A stretch of DNA of 64,000 bases, from positions 24,039,950 to 24,103,949 of the forward strand of contig OX424569.1 in NCBI GenBank assembly GCA_949152475.1, in the 5' to 3' direction. This DNA comes from Terebella lapidaria. Lineage: Eukaryota > Annelida > Polychaeta > Terebellida > Terebellidae. The notes beneath the pieces were generated by a model. The model had not been told where the DNA came from, did no database searches, and worked only from the letters and a program-made list of their open reading frames with translations. Shown here in pieces: positions 35,281 through 45,013 of this stretch. The stretch's first letter is position 1. Each line of letters starts with the position of its first letter. Both the position numbers and the translations under genes were made by a program.

Positions 35281-37099
35281 GAATTTCACATATTCAAAAT
35301 ATAATGTCTGTTGATTTCATGTAGCGATATGGAATACGTCAAATTGCTTGAAATGCCCGAAATACATGTGTCAAAACGGCTCGGACTGTACAATATAAGT
35401 ATCAATCTATCACAAACAATACAGTCAAATTTTGATGATACCAATAACAAACGTAAACTACAACATTTTGCAAAGAAACAAAGCAGTTGGCCATTGTATA
35501 CAAAACACTTGTAGATACATGCAAGTATTATGGACACATAGCGGTCATACATGTATATAGCGAATCTTTTGATAAGCTTGAGTTTGACCTCCCTGACCTT
35601 GATAAACCTGGGTAAATATCAAGGTCAAGTCCAAATTCAAATGTGTAGTTTGACCTATATACTGCATATTAGATGTTTGCAGATAGAGCTAGGGTCTGTA
35701 TTATGAACGTACGGTATAGGAAGACATAATTGCGTGTCTGGTAGTCTTGCAGTTTACTTCAGATGACCTTGAGTGATGAATCCGAAGCAATCATCTGCCC
35801 TGAAATGTGTGAAATGAACTCTGCATACGAATTGGCTGTAGATGAGGCTTCGGTTTGTATTACGAACATATCGGAAGTCATTGCGAATCTTTCGGTAGTT
35901 TTGAAGTTGACCTCAGACGGCCTTGAGTATCAGGGTTGTCTGCGTGTATTGTGGTAAGCAATAGGGATAAGTAATACAACACCTCTTGATTGCCAGGTGG
36001 TTAGCCTTCTAATCTCGTGAAAATCTACGACGCCAGCACAAGCGGAAAATCCGAATTTATCACGTTTTACTACTGGTATTGTATGGACTGAGGGTGAGTC
36101 CCAGGCCAGAATGTTGCAGCCTGTGCCAGCCTTGCCCGTGTTGTCTCGTGGCTCGATCCACTGCTGTATATTGATGTAGCAGGAAAATTAAGTTACTGTA
36201 CTTTCTGATGAAATTATCTGAGTCTGCTTGTTATGATACACGGTGCATAAAAATATCAAAATTTGCTTTGGAGTGAAAATTTTACCATGTCGGCTGAAGT
36301 GTTTGCGCAATATTCACTTTGAAATAGATATATCGGGATATTTGTCCTGGAAATTTTTACAGTTTGATCTGAGTGATCCGCTCGTGCATATATCCTGGGG
36401 ATATAGACTTGAGCTCAGACGTTTATAGGTGCATACATGTATACATTGCCGAGCAAAATCACCAGATCCGTTGCTTGCATGAGTCATTCTTTTTTCCATT
36501 GAATTACTGTTTCATGTACAATTTATACGGTAAGAAGTTTACTCAGGATTTACATATATTTTATATCTACATTACCTTCATTTTATGATTTCATATGATA
36601 CCGCACGATTAATAAATGATATTACTGCATTTTATACTTTTCTAATCGGTCAGAGCTTACCCAAAAATAAGTACTCGTGTACTTAGTCATCATCATGTGT
36701 ATTGTATTGTATTGTGTCGATCCATTACGCTCCACTTTTTTGCTTACTTCCACAAACAGTCGTCGCTAATCACGAAAAATGGATATTGGTTTCGTTATGT
36801 ATATGAAAGCACTATTAGAACCGAACAAAATGATCTTCACAGTATATTGATATCATGATTCCTTCCAAAGTTATGACACTTTAAACATGTACATATTTAC
36901 ATAATCTGACAACAGAATCTGACATCTAATTAATGTGCAAATTAATGTGCAAATGTGTGCCGTCATTGACAGACAGGTTTTTAATCAGGCATTTTCAAAT
37001 GGAATGATGAGACCGTTTGTATCCATATTTGTTCACCAAAACCCATTTTTATGGTTTTCAGTTCGAATAATCAGTGATTTCATGAAATGCGTGGTTGTC

Positions 37100-37530
37100 A
37101 TCCATGGCAACCAATGGTCTGGCTGGGCCCTTAGCAACCATGGTTGTTAAGGTCAACATATAATTTTAAAAAAAAAAGATATATATACATGTATGAAACC
37201 ATTACAAACAGTAGAGTAATAACAATATATTGAAGAATATATCATCAAAGTGGCTGGACACAACCCTTAGCAACAGATAGAGGTCTGGGAATCCAGCAGT
37301 AGTAGCATCCATTAACTTCCAATGACTCTAAACGTCAGTGGTTTCTCAGGCCTGTTTCGGTTGCTAAGGTGTGTTTTTTTAACATTTTGTTGATCAATTC
37401 CACAAAATATTGTTACTACGCTGTTATCTAAATTGGTTTGATACTTTTATATCGTGTTTTAACTTGAATACCAGCCTTAGCAACCTGGTTGCTAAGCGCC
37501 AAATCAGCCCATTGGTTGCCATGGCAACCA
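37100..37530. promoter_or_regulatory. Cluster of X-box (RFX-type) GTTGCCATGGCAAC-like sites
   Basis: A perfect palindromic X-box, GTTGCCATGGCAAC, lies at 37515-37528 and fits GTHNYYATRRNAAC. Related words nearby include CCATGGCAACCAATGG (about 37,102), TTAGCAACCATGGTTGTTAA (37131-37150), CTTAGCAAC (37,263), GGTTGCTAAGG (37,358) and CTTAGCAACCTGGTTGCTAAG (about 37,474). The recurrence suggests a degenerate repeat rather than a dedicated enhancer. Confidence 0.35.
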
Positions 37531-38360
37531 ACATTTATATGCACTTTATATCCCTGAGTCGGGAGTTAACTAACATAAGTCACTGGCTGGTTGACAACAA
37601 ATTGTCACTCCACCTGGGTAAAACAGAATCAGTCCTGTTCGGTTCGAAGGCTAGGTTAGCCAAAAACAAAACATGCCTAAACATCGAGTGTCATGGTACA
37701 TATATTAAGTCTAAAAGTAATGTAAAATATTTAGGAATGGAAATTGATCAGTATGTATCGGGGGAAAACATGGCATCCAAGGTTATACAGAAGGTCAGTG
37801 CTCGAACAAAATTTCTCGCCAGGAAATCAAAATACTTAGATACTAATACCATGAAAATGTTAGCCTCAGCCTTAGCCCACTCACATCTGGATTATGCATG
37901 TACTTCCTGGTACAGTGGTCTAACTATTCGGTCCCAAAAAAAGTTACAAATATGTCAAAACAAACTGATAAAAACTGTCTTAAAATTGCCAGCAAGAACC
38001 CATCTGTACCATTCCCATTACAAAACTTTGAACTGGTTACCAGTTGACAAACGTGTTACCCAGTTAAAACTCAGTCTTGTACACAAAACATTACATGGCC
38101 AGGCACCGAGCTACTTATCGGATCATTTTATTCCTCATTCTCATAATGGCATAAGAACCCGATCTAGTCAGTCATCTCTCATTGTTCCACGTGTTAATGG
38201 TGTTTTAGCCCAGTCATCACTCAAATACACAGGTGCTATTGAATGGAATACATTGTCAAACTCCATTCAACAAACAACTAGTCACAGTCATTTCAAAAGT
38301 TTTATCAAAAACTTTTTATTAAATAGTGTACATGTGGAGAAAAATAGTGTATATGTATAA
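37410..38360 (+). CDS. LINE reverse transcriptase C-terminal part (CR1/Jockey-group), 5'-truncated
   Basis: A 316-codon frame; the LINE-like part starts about 40 codons in. Visible blocks are the post-palm WLVDNKLSLHLGKTESVLFG, KYLGMEID, the thumb region SKYLDTNTMKMLASALAHSH with LDYACTSWYSGL, KKLQICQNKLIKTVLKLPAR, then LNWLPVDKRVTQLKLSLVHK and a C-terminal tail with TGAIEWNTL. This order is standard for CR1/Jockey-type LINE polymerases after the YxDD motif, which is absent because the copy is 5'-truncated. The frame is intact, so the copy is not ancient. The first 40 residues are flanking sequence. Confidence 0.8.
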   Translation: MLLRCYLNWFDTFISCFNLNTSLSNLVAKRQISPLVAMATNIYMHFISLSRELTNISHWLVDNKLSLHLGKTESVLFGSKARLAKNKTCLNIECHGTYIKSKSNVKYLGMEIDQYVSGENMASKVIQKVSARTKFLARKSKYLDTNTMKMLASALAHSHLDYACTSWYSGLTIRSQKKLQICQNKLIKTVLKLPARTHLYHSHYKTLNWLPVDKRVTQLKLSLVHKTLHGQAPSYLSDHFIPHSHNGIRTRSSQSSLIVPRVNGVLAQSSLKYTGAIEWNTLSNSIQQTTSHSHFKSFIKNFLLNSVHVEKNSVYV

Positions 38361-38726
38361 ACTTACTTTATCTTAGCTTCACCAGTTTTTATAAAATAAT
38401 AATAACAGTCATGATTGTAAACCGGCCTAGTCAATTTATTTTACATGTATGATATTTTGCCTTATTTATTCATATTTTCATGTCTATATATTTTCATTAT
38501 ACACAAATCTATTTATAATTTAGTTCATCAATTTTGCCAACCCAGTTTGTATTATTCAATATTTTTTTAGTTTTTTTAGGATCACAATGGAAATAAGTCT
38601 TTTGACTTTTTGTGTTATCCTCGGTGTTCATTATTTGTATTATATAATATGTGTTTATACATTGTATTTTATTGTGCACATGATGGATTCCTAAATAAAA
38701 ATCAATCAATCAATCAATCAATCAAA
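37535..38726 (+). mobile_element. 5'-truncated CR1/Jockey-like LINE with (AATC)n tail
   Basis: The RT C-terminal frame is followed by a 330-bp AT-rich 3' UTR, an AAATAAAA word at 38,692 and a tail of (AATC) units to about 38,726. The 5' edge near 37,535 is inferred from where LINE-like protein sequence begins; no target duplication was established. It interrupts R3 copy 2. Confidence 0.75.
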
Positions 38727-39240
38727 CTCACTCACTGTTCCTACTGAACGATATATGTTATGAGTTTTAATGACCAAATATGAGCTTAAATGCTTAACTG
38801 TGACATGTTAAATCGCCTAATTAAAAGACTAGCTGTCAATGACGTCACACTAATCAGCTGACAGATTTTTCAAGACTATTTGGAGAAATTTGCCGGATTT
38901 CCATTATTAAAATAGCTATAGCTTTTTAACAAATCAATATATCAACATTCTGTAGAGATTGTTCTTTTCAGCTCAACGAGTGGCTTCAAATAGGCTGACA
39001 CCATATTCTCGTGATATACCCTTTAAAATTTTGTAAAATTTGTGCGTTGGTGAGCAAAATACTTTCACACGCAACTGTGTCGTTTCGGTCTGATTCACAG
39101 CTCATCATGTTCTAATAGTTTGGGGGAAGTGACGGACTCACACAAAATGAAATATCTACCATGACAAAAGTTTTCATCTTCCTGGTCCAGTAGAGTATCC
39201 TTGGTCCTTCTATTTTTCAACCAACCAATCCATATCATCA

Positions 39241-39728
39241 TGACATACTCTATATGTCTTGGCGGATGTGTTGTGCTTTGGATGTTTGAGTGAACAGAAA
39301 ATTAGTATTTCATAAGCAGGTTTTATAGTTTGAACAATGAAGCACATGTTCAGCATGAATCATGACATACTCTATATGTCTTGGCGGATGTGTTGTGCTT
39401 TGGATGTTTGAGTGAACAGAAAATTAGTATTTCATAAGCAGGTTTTATAGTTTGAACAATGAAGCACATGTTCAGCATGAATCATGACATACTCTATATG
39501 TCTTGGCGGATGTGTTGTGCTTTGGATGTTTGAGTGAACAGAAAATTAGTATTTCATAAGCAGGTTTTATAGTTTGAACAATGAAGCACATGTTCAGCAT
39601 GAATCATGACATACTCTATGTGTCTTGGCGGATGTGTTGTGCTTTGGATGTTTGAGTGAACAGAAAATTAGTATTTCATAAGCAGGTTTTATAGTTTGAA
39701 CATTGAAGCACATGTTCAGTATGAATGG
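39241..39728 (+). repeat. 122-bp tandem array, four near-identical units
   Basis: TGACATACTCTATATGTCTT begins at 39241, 39363, 39485 and 39607 (the last with one base changed), giving exactly 122-bp steps. The units differ by only a few bases. The same segment exists as one diverged unit in R3 copy 1 (inverse, about 26.08-26.2 kb) and in copy 3 (about 51.3-51.4 kb), so this is a local, recent expansion. Confidence 0.9.
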
Positions 39729-40152
39729 GATGTCACAAGTTTTTTTTCACAACTTCTATTTCTTTCGTCAGCTTGTTGAACACGAAAGGGTCCTTGTTTT
39801 TTTCTGGACAAGGACAATGTTTTTTGCAGGGGGGCTTCACATCCATTCACATCCAATGTCTAGATTGAATCCGGAATTCGAAGGAATGCTCATTCCGTGA
39901 TTGGATAACTAACATCCCTTCTCTTCCAAGTCTCCAAAATACAGCATCTCGTTTTTAACAACACATTATATTGTTTACAAGTGAATTTTGTGAGAGTGTA
40001 AATGGTCGACATTCCATGTCAACTGCATGAGGTTTGTATATTCGTTACAACAAGGCGAAAGTGTATGGATAAACACTAGTTCTACTACTGGTGCTTTCTC
40101 GTTATTATGCATGTGTTTAGTATCATCCACTGTCAACCCAGACGCCACCAAT

Positions 40153-40856
40153 AGGGCGTGTAAGTGAGATTTGAAACGTCACGTTATTTTACGGGATTTG
40201 ACCTTTCCGGTGACATTTGATTTTCCCGCCAAATTTTTGGGCCATGCGTAAAATTCTACATATTCGAACTCCTGCAACTTACACGGAAATTATCGGAAAA
40301 ATATCGCATGTTCGTACTCTGATCATGACCCGTTCCTACGATCGCTAACGATCTAAATATGCATTTTCCATAAGCATTTCATTCCATTTAAAAGGGATGA
40401 AAATCGAATGTTTTTATGTTCCAAGGTCATGACCTTGACGGGAGTAAAAAGCTCATTCCCTTGAAACTACGTGACTAGTATCCAAACCGTTGATGGCGTT
40501 TGTGACTATATATGATATGACATATGTTCTGCGCACTTTTTGTTATAACATCACAAAAATAATCTTGTTATATTGGAATATGGAGTCCAAAAACATGCTG
40601 TGAAACACAACATGGATCGGGGCAAATTGACCATGAAAAAATATACCCTTATTATTCTAAACAGTGGTATGCTGTAGTTCAGAGCAAGTGTAATAAATTA
40701 AATAATTGATTGTAATAATATTCGTAATCATATTTTCGTATGGTACTTCCAAAATCAAGCGAAATCAGCAAAAATTACCACGTGGCAATGTTTGTCACCA
40801 CTACGTACCTGAATACGTCATTTTACGACATATGAGAAACGAGACTTACAGGCCCT
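40153..40856. mobile_element. TIR element E, copy 1 (704 bp)
   Basis: Ends AGGGCGTGTAAGTGAGATTT / GAGACTTACAGGCCCT, flanked by AT on both sides. R3 copies 1 and 3 lack it, and the uninterrupted text (for example the inverse of CCCATTGGTGGCGG near 25,620) gives the empty site. A second copy is at 58769-59474 with the same ends and flanks. No protein-coding frame is visible. Confidence 0.85.
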
Positions 40857-41587
40857 ATGGGACAATCTGGGTAGTATTTGAATAATTTACATATTCCATA
40901 GAGGCACAGCCCCATGCAATATGTATACCTGTCCTTGGGCTGAACAGATAGCGTCGTTTACGCGTAAAATTAACTCATTAATATTTACTCGTCAGTGCGA
41001 TAGCTACAGCTTGTCGATTTTTTCTGCACCACCACTAGCACTATAACCCACTTTATATGATTACATCGATCACTGTCAAGTTTCCCTTCAACCCCTGGAC
41101 GGTCGCGTACCATATCTAGTGCATTCGACTCCGAGAATATTTCTTGAAGTTATCAAATTATCAAATATGATGAAAACTCGCTGACAGAGACAAGTACATT
41201 TATATTATTTTACATTGTAATACATGTGTGAAATGTGCATATGCTAGACAGTGACTCTCTTTGAACTTTATGCATGTTCTACATGACAAACATATAGCCT
41301 GTGTTATGCGTGTAATGATGGAATTGAACAGATGATTTAACATCACTTTTATCGAAAATATAATGATACAACACACAAAACAGTGCTACTTTAATATTCA
41401 CGATATTGTAGTTCAACAAAATGGCCCCACAAAGAAAAATACCTACCATTGCGTCGTCTGATCCGTCTCAAAATATATACTTTGGTCTGTAGATACCGGT
41501 AGGTGTCTATTTGAATAGTGGATTTATGTGGATATTATAGTTATTATGGAGTAGTCAGCTCACTAGTTTACGTAGTCATACATACAG

Positions 41588-41714
41588 CGGCCCAAGTATC
41601 ATACACTGCCCCTTGATACCACTCTTCCACTAAGCCAATGCCATTTAATTCGTCTGTCACCTTTTTAATCCTCATTGAATGTAGAGAAAGGCGCAGGATA
41701 TGATACTTGGGCCC
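41588..41714 (-). mobile_element. MITE family M1, 127 bp
   Basis: Begins CGGCCCAAGTATCATAC and ends ATGATACTTGGGCCC. The core, inverse of TTAAAAAGGTGACAGACG, matches the copy at 43463. Flanks ATACAG and ATACGG give a 6-bp target duplication with one change. Confidence 0.8.
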
Positions 41715-41799
41715 ATACGGCTATCGATCTGTAGCTATTCACACCAGATAGTGTAATATCAACGAGAGGTCGCACTCTCACAAAAATGCGTGTCGAGCA

Positions 41800-42073
41800 C
41801 TTCTAACTCGAGAAACTCGGGGTGACTTCAATGCTGGGAGGCCGCTCCCTCGCCTGCGAAGGTCTTATTGTTTGCCACCCCCTCGCCTGCGAAGGTGCTA
41901 TTATTATCATTTTTGCGGGCGCTGCTGTCCGTTAACGAAACAATACACCCATGTTATTCACGCAATCGATGACATCAAATAACGTTTTCGGCTACCCAAC
42001 ACAAGACGCGGGCCTCGAATGAAACTGTTCTTCATTCGACGCCAGCGTCTTTCATTCGACGCCCGCGTCTTGT
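41800..42073. repeat. Short direct and inverted repeats
   Basis: CCCTCGCCTGCGAAGGT occurs twice (about 41,849 and 41,880). At 42003-42073 AAGACGCGGGCCTCGAATGA pairs with TCATTCGACGCCCGCGTCTT as a hairpin, with an extra half-copy between the arms. Possibly terminal pieces of small transposons. Confidence 0.5.
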
Positions 42074-42299
42074 AGAACTAGTCCAAACGACTGGGTTTTT
42101 TTTATTTGTAACTGATACCTTATGATCATGATGATAGATACGTTAAAATAGTGCGTCGGAGGGAGTGTGCTATGACCAGAGTGAGAATCAGAGCAATCGG
42201 AACAGTCAAACACAAAATGCAAAATTGAGTCGTCCGTCAAATGCTACACAGGTTTGCTGTCCTTATCAGGTGTTTCAAGTTCTAGTCAGACTATGAAAA

Positions 42300-42495
42300 T
42301 GATAATAATAGTAATAACGATGGTTTGCCAGGCGGTGTGGCGGTTTGAAGGCCCTCCTTGGGTCATTGGACGCCTTTCAGAAATTGTCTGCCCTCGCCAA
42401 GGCTCGGGCAGACAATGACTGTCAGGCGTCCAATGGACCAAGTCGGGCCTTCAAACCGCCACACCGCCTGGCAAACCATCGTTATTGTTATATTG
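42300..42495. mobile_element. Near-perfect palindrome (foldback MITE)
   Basis: AATAACGATGGTTTGCCAGG at left pairs with CCTGGCAAACCATCGTTATT at right. Matching continues through GGCGGTGTGGCGGTTTGAAGG, ATTGGACGCCT and TTGTCTGCCC to a short centre near 42,400. Arms are about 80 bp with few mismatches. It is GC-richer than its surroundings. Confidence 0.75.
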
Positions 42496-42500
42496 TCCTT

Positions 42501-42632
42501 GCGGTCCATGTAGCACAGCTTACTATTTTCTCTAAATTCAATGAAGATTAAAAATGTGCCAGACGGATTAAATATGGTATACATTCAGTGGGTGAGTAGT
42601 ATTAACAGAGTAAGGTGCGCTACTTGGGCCGT
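42501..42632 (+). mobile_element. MITE family M1, diverged copy
   Basis: Right end TGCGCTACTTGGGCC; core AATTCAATGAAGATTAAAAA...CCAGACGGATTAAATATGG...GAGTAGTATTAA. The left terminal repeat is degraded (GCGGTCCATGTAGCACAG). It sits immediately next to the foldback at 42300-42495. Confidence 0.6.
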
Positions 42633-43462
42633 TTTTGCTTGCACATAGGAACATATAGAGAGTTCCGCCTCTTGTTATATTAAACTCTTTGTTCACACCC
42701 TGATGTGTTTGAATGCCTCGCGGTGGCGATGTAAATAATCCACTTAACGCCTCAATAGGTGCATTTCTTTCCCACTTTGTGGATAACTTATGTCGTCAGT
42801 TCAGCACGGTTCGTTCAGTCATGGATTAATTGATTAAATGATGAAATTATTTATGCCTAAGTGGAGACGATGAGGAGACGTTGCCCGAAAAGGCTGGAAT
42901 TTGGCCAATGGCCAGTCACCCTCCGAACGCGGGCCAATTTATTTTCTTGCGGCGACCGATGGAAAAACTGACATCAGTAGTGAATCGCTACCACGCCTAC
43001 CGGCGATCGACCAGAGTCCCTTCTGATGCCCACCAGGTGCCGAGGGGATCGACCAATGTGCATAGCTCACCAGGCGATCACCACAGGATATCCTGCTCGG
43101 CGCCGATGAATATCTAGAAGGTGCCCTTCACATAATCGGCTGATTTGTGCATATCACGCGGTCACCGAGCAGGTATCAATAGGGTATCATGCGGACTTCG
43201 GTAGGACATCGCTGGTTGGTCAGTCGTTGAAAATCTTGAAATTTGAATGGACACGGTGAAGACGCGCGATCGTAGATTAATATAGCGGTCACCGGTGGAG
43301 AATGCCTGGGGTTTCATGACCACTTGAAAAACATGGGAAAGATGCCTGACAAACTATCACCGGGGGCCGGTACATCGGTTAATACCACCAATGTCCCCAC
43401 ATCGGCAAGCGACCTGTGCAACTGTGACTTAGGCATAACGTGCATGAGTTTATAACGTGTAG

Positions 43463-43589
43463 GGGCCCAAGTATCATATCCTGCGCCTTCCTCTATATTC
43501 AATAAGGATTAAAAAGGTGACAGACGGATTAAATGGCAGTCATTTAGTGGACGAGTAGTATTAAGGCACAGTGTACGATACTTGGGCCC
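43463..43589 (+). mobile_element. MITE family M1, best-preserved copy (127 bp)
   Basis: Terminal inverted repeats GGGCCCAAGTATCATA / TACGATACTTGGGCCC enclose TCAATAAGGATTAAAAAGG. It is flanked by a perfect GTGTAG duplication (43457-43462 and 43590-43595). No coding capacity. Confidence 0.85.
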
Positions 43590-45013
43590 GTGTAGGTAAG
43601 CACGTCAACCGAAATACACGAGTATTTATGATTATTTATGATGGTAACAAGGAGGCTTCAGCCGTGTATAAAGCACTGGATATATTGATTTCAGGTTATT
43701 GTGAGGTGAATGGGTAAAAAAATAGCATACACAGACTGTCTGCTATCAAAAGAACGTCGAACCAATATACACGTACACATTTTGTGAACTCAACATATAG
43801 TGTATGGGCCAGAGGGGGTGGTCGGTACCACTTGGGGGGGCAAATGCCCACTATATTTTTTTGAAAGCTATATATCCCTAGATCACGTTTTAGCATGATA
43901 GCCCTCTGGATCTGGTAGCTTAATGGCGTTATCAGGCCAAACGTGGACCCACCCCCCTTCAGTTTTTGTATGTTTGAAAATCTACATTTTGGACAAAAAC
44001 TACAATGTAGGGTCCCAATAAATCAACCTATCATCACAAAACCCATGAGAAATATTGGCAGATATGCAATGTGTTTGGAATAAATGTATTTGAAGTTTTT
44101 TAAAATTTAAAATGGCCGCCAAAATCCAAGATGGCCGCCAAAAATCGTCAATTTACTTCGAAATACTCAACCCTAAAATATGGTATACAAAATAAAACTT
44201 CTTTGCTCTATGTGATCACATTCCCCTCTGGTGCAGCACTTTGTCCATAGTTAGTCAAACATGGCTGCCCAAATTGATATGACATTCACATTTACGTTGA
44301 AATTAGAAAACAAAAATGAATGCGTGCAAATCGACGTTTTGGACAAAAACTACAATGTAGGGTTCCAATAAATCAACCTATCATCACAAAACCCGTAAGT
44401 AATATTGGCAAATATACAATGTGTTTGGAATAAATGTATTTAAAGTTTTTTAAAATTCAAAATGGCCGCCAAAATCCAAAATGGCCACCAAAAATCGTCA
44501 ATTTACTTCGAAATACTCTACACTAAAATATGGTATACAAAATAAAACTTCTTTGCTCTATGTGATCACATTCCCCTCTGGTGCAGCACTTTATCTATAG
44601 TAAGTCAAACATGGCTGCCAAAATTGATATAACATTCACATTTAAGTTGAAATTTGAAAACAAAATTGAATGTGTGCAAAGTATTACAAATCATGAATCG
44701 GTCACACTTTTTTTTTGCAATTTGGCACATCATTCATGTTATTAGCCACTAGTTTGGAATTTGCATGTCAAAATTGGTAGTAGCTCATAGATATACACTT
44801 TTCAAAAATTCACAACAAGCAACTTCCTGTAGCTGTTAAAATGTGCAGATGTGAACATCCAAGATGGCCGCTGCCGAAGTTGGGAATGATGCATTTCAGA
44901 TCTTGTGGATAGATATAAACTTGTATAACATCACGTTTTTGCTTTGGCGTGAATAATATGCCTGCCAACTCAAAAGTTCCCTCTAAATAATAACCTGCCT
45001 GTTTGGATGCCCA

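Larger units (their letters stand above)
35930..43790 (+). repeat. 5-kb repeat family R3, copy 2 (direct orientation, heavily interrupted)
   Basis: 35,930-36,560 is the inverse of about 28,600-28,000 (CCAGGTGGTTAGCCTTCTAA, CGTGAAAATCTACGACGCCA, GTGTTGTCTCGTGGCTCGAT). R3 landmarks then follow in order: TACATTGCCGAGCAAAATC (36.44 kb), the tandem block at 39.2 kb, ACAATCTGGGTAGTATTTGA (40.86 kb), TCTAGTGCATTCGACTCC (41.12 kb), GTGGATAACTTATGTCGTCA (42.78 kb) and AAGCACGTCAACCGAAATAC (43.6 kb). Interruptions include a LINE tail, the X-box-rich tract, element E1, three M1 MITEs and a foldback. Confidence 0.7.
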
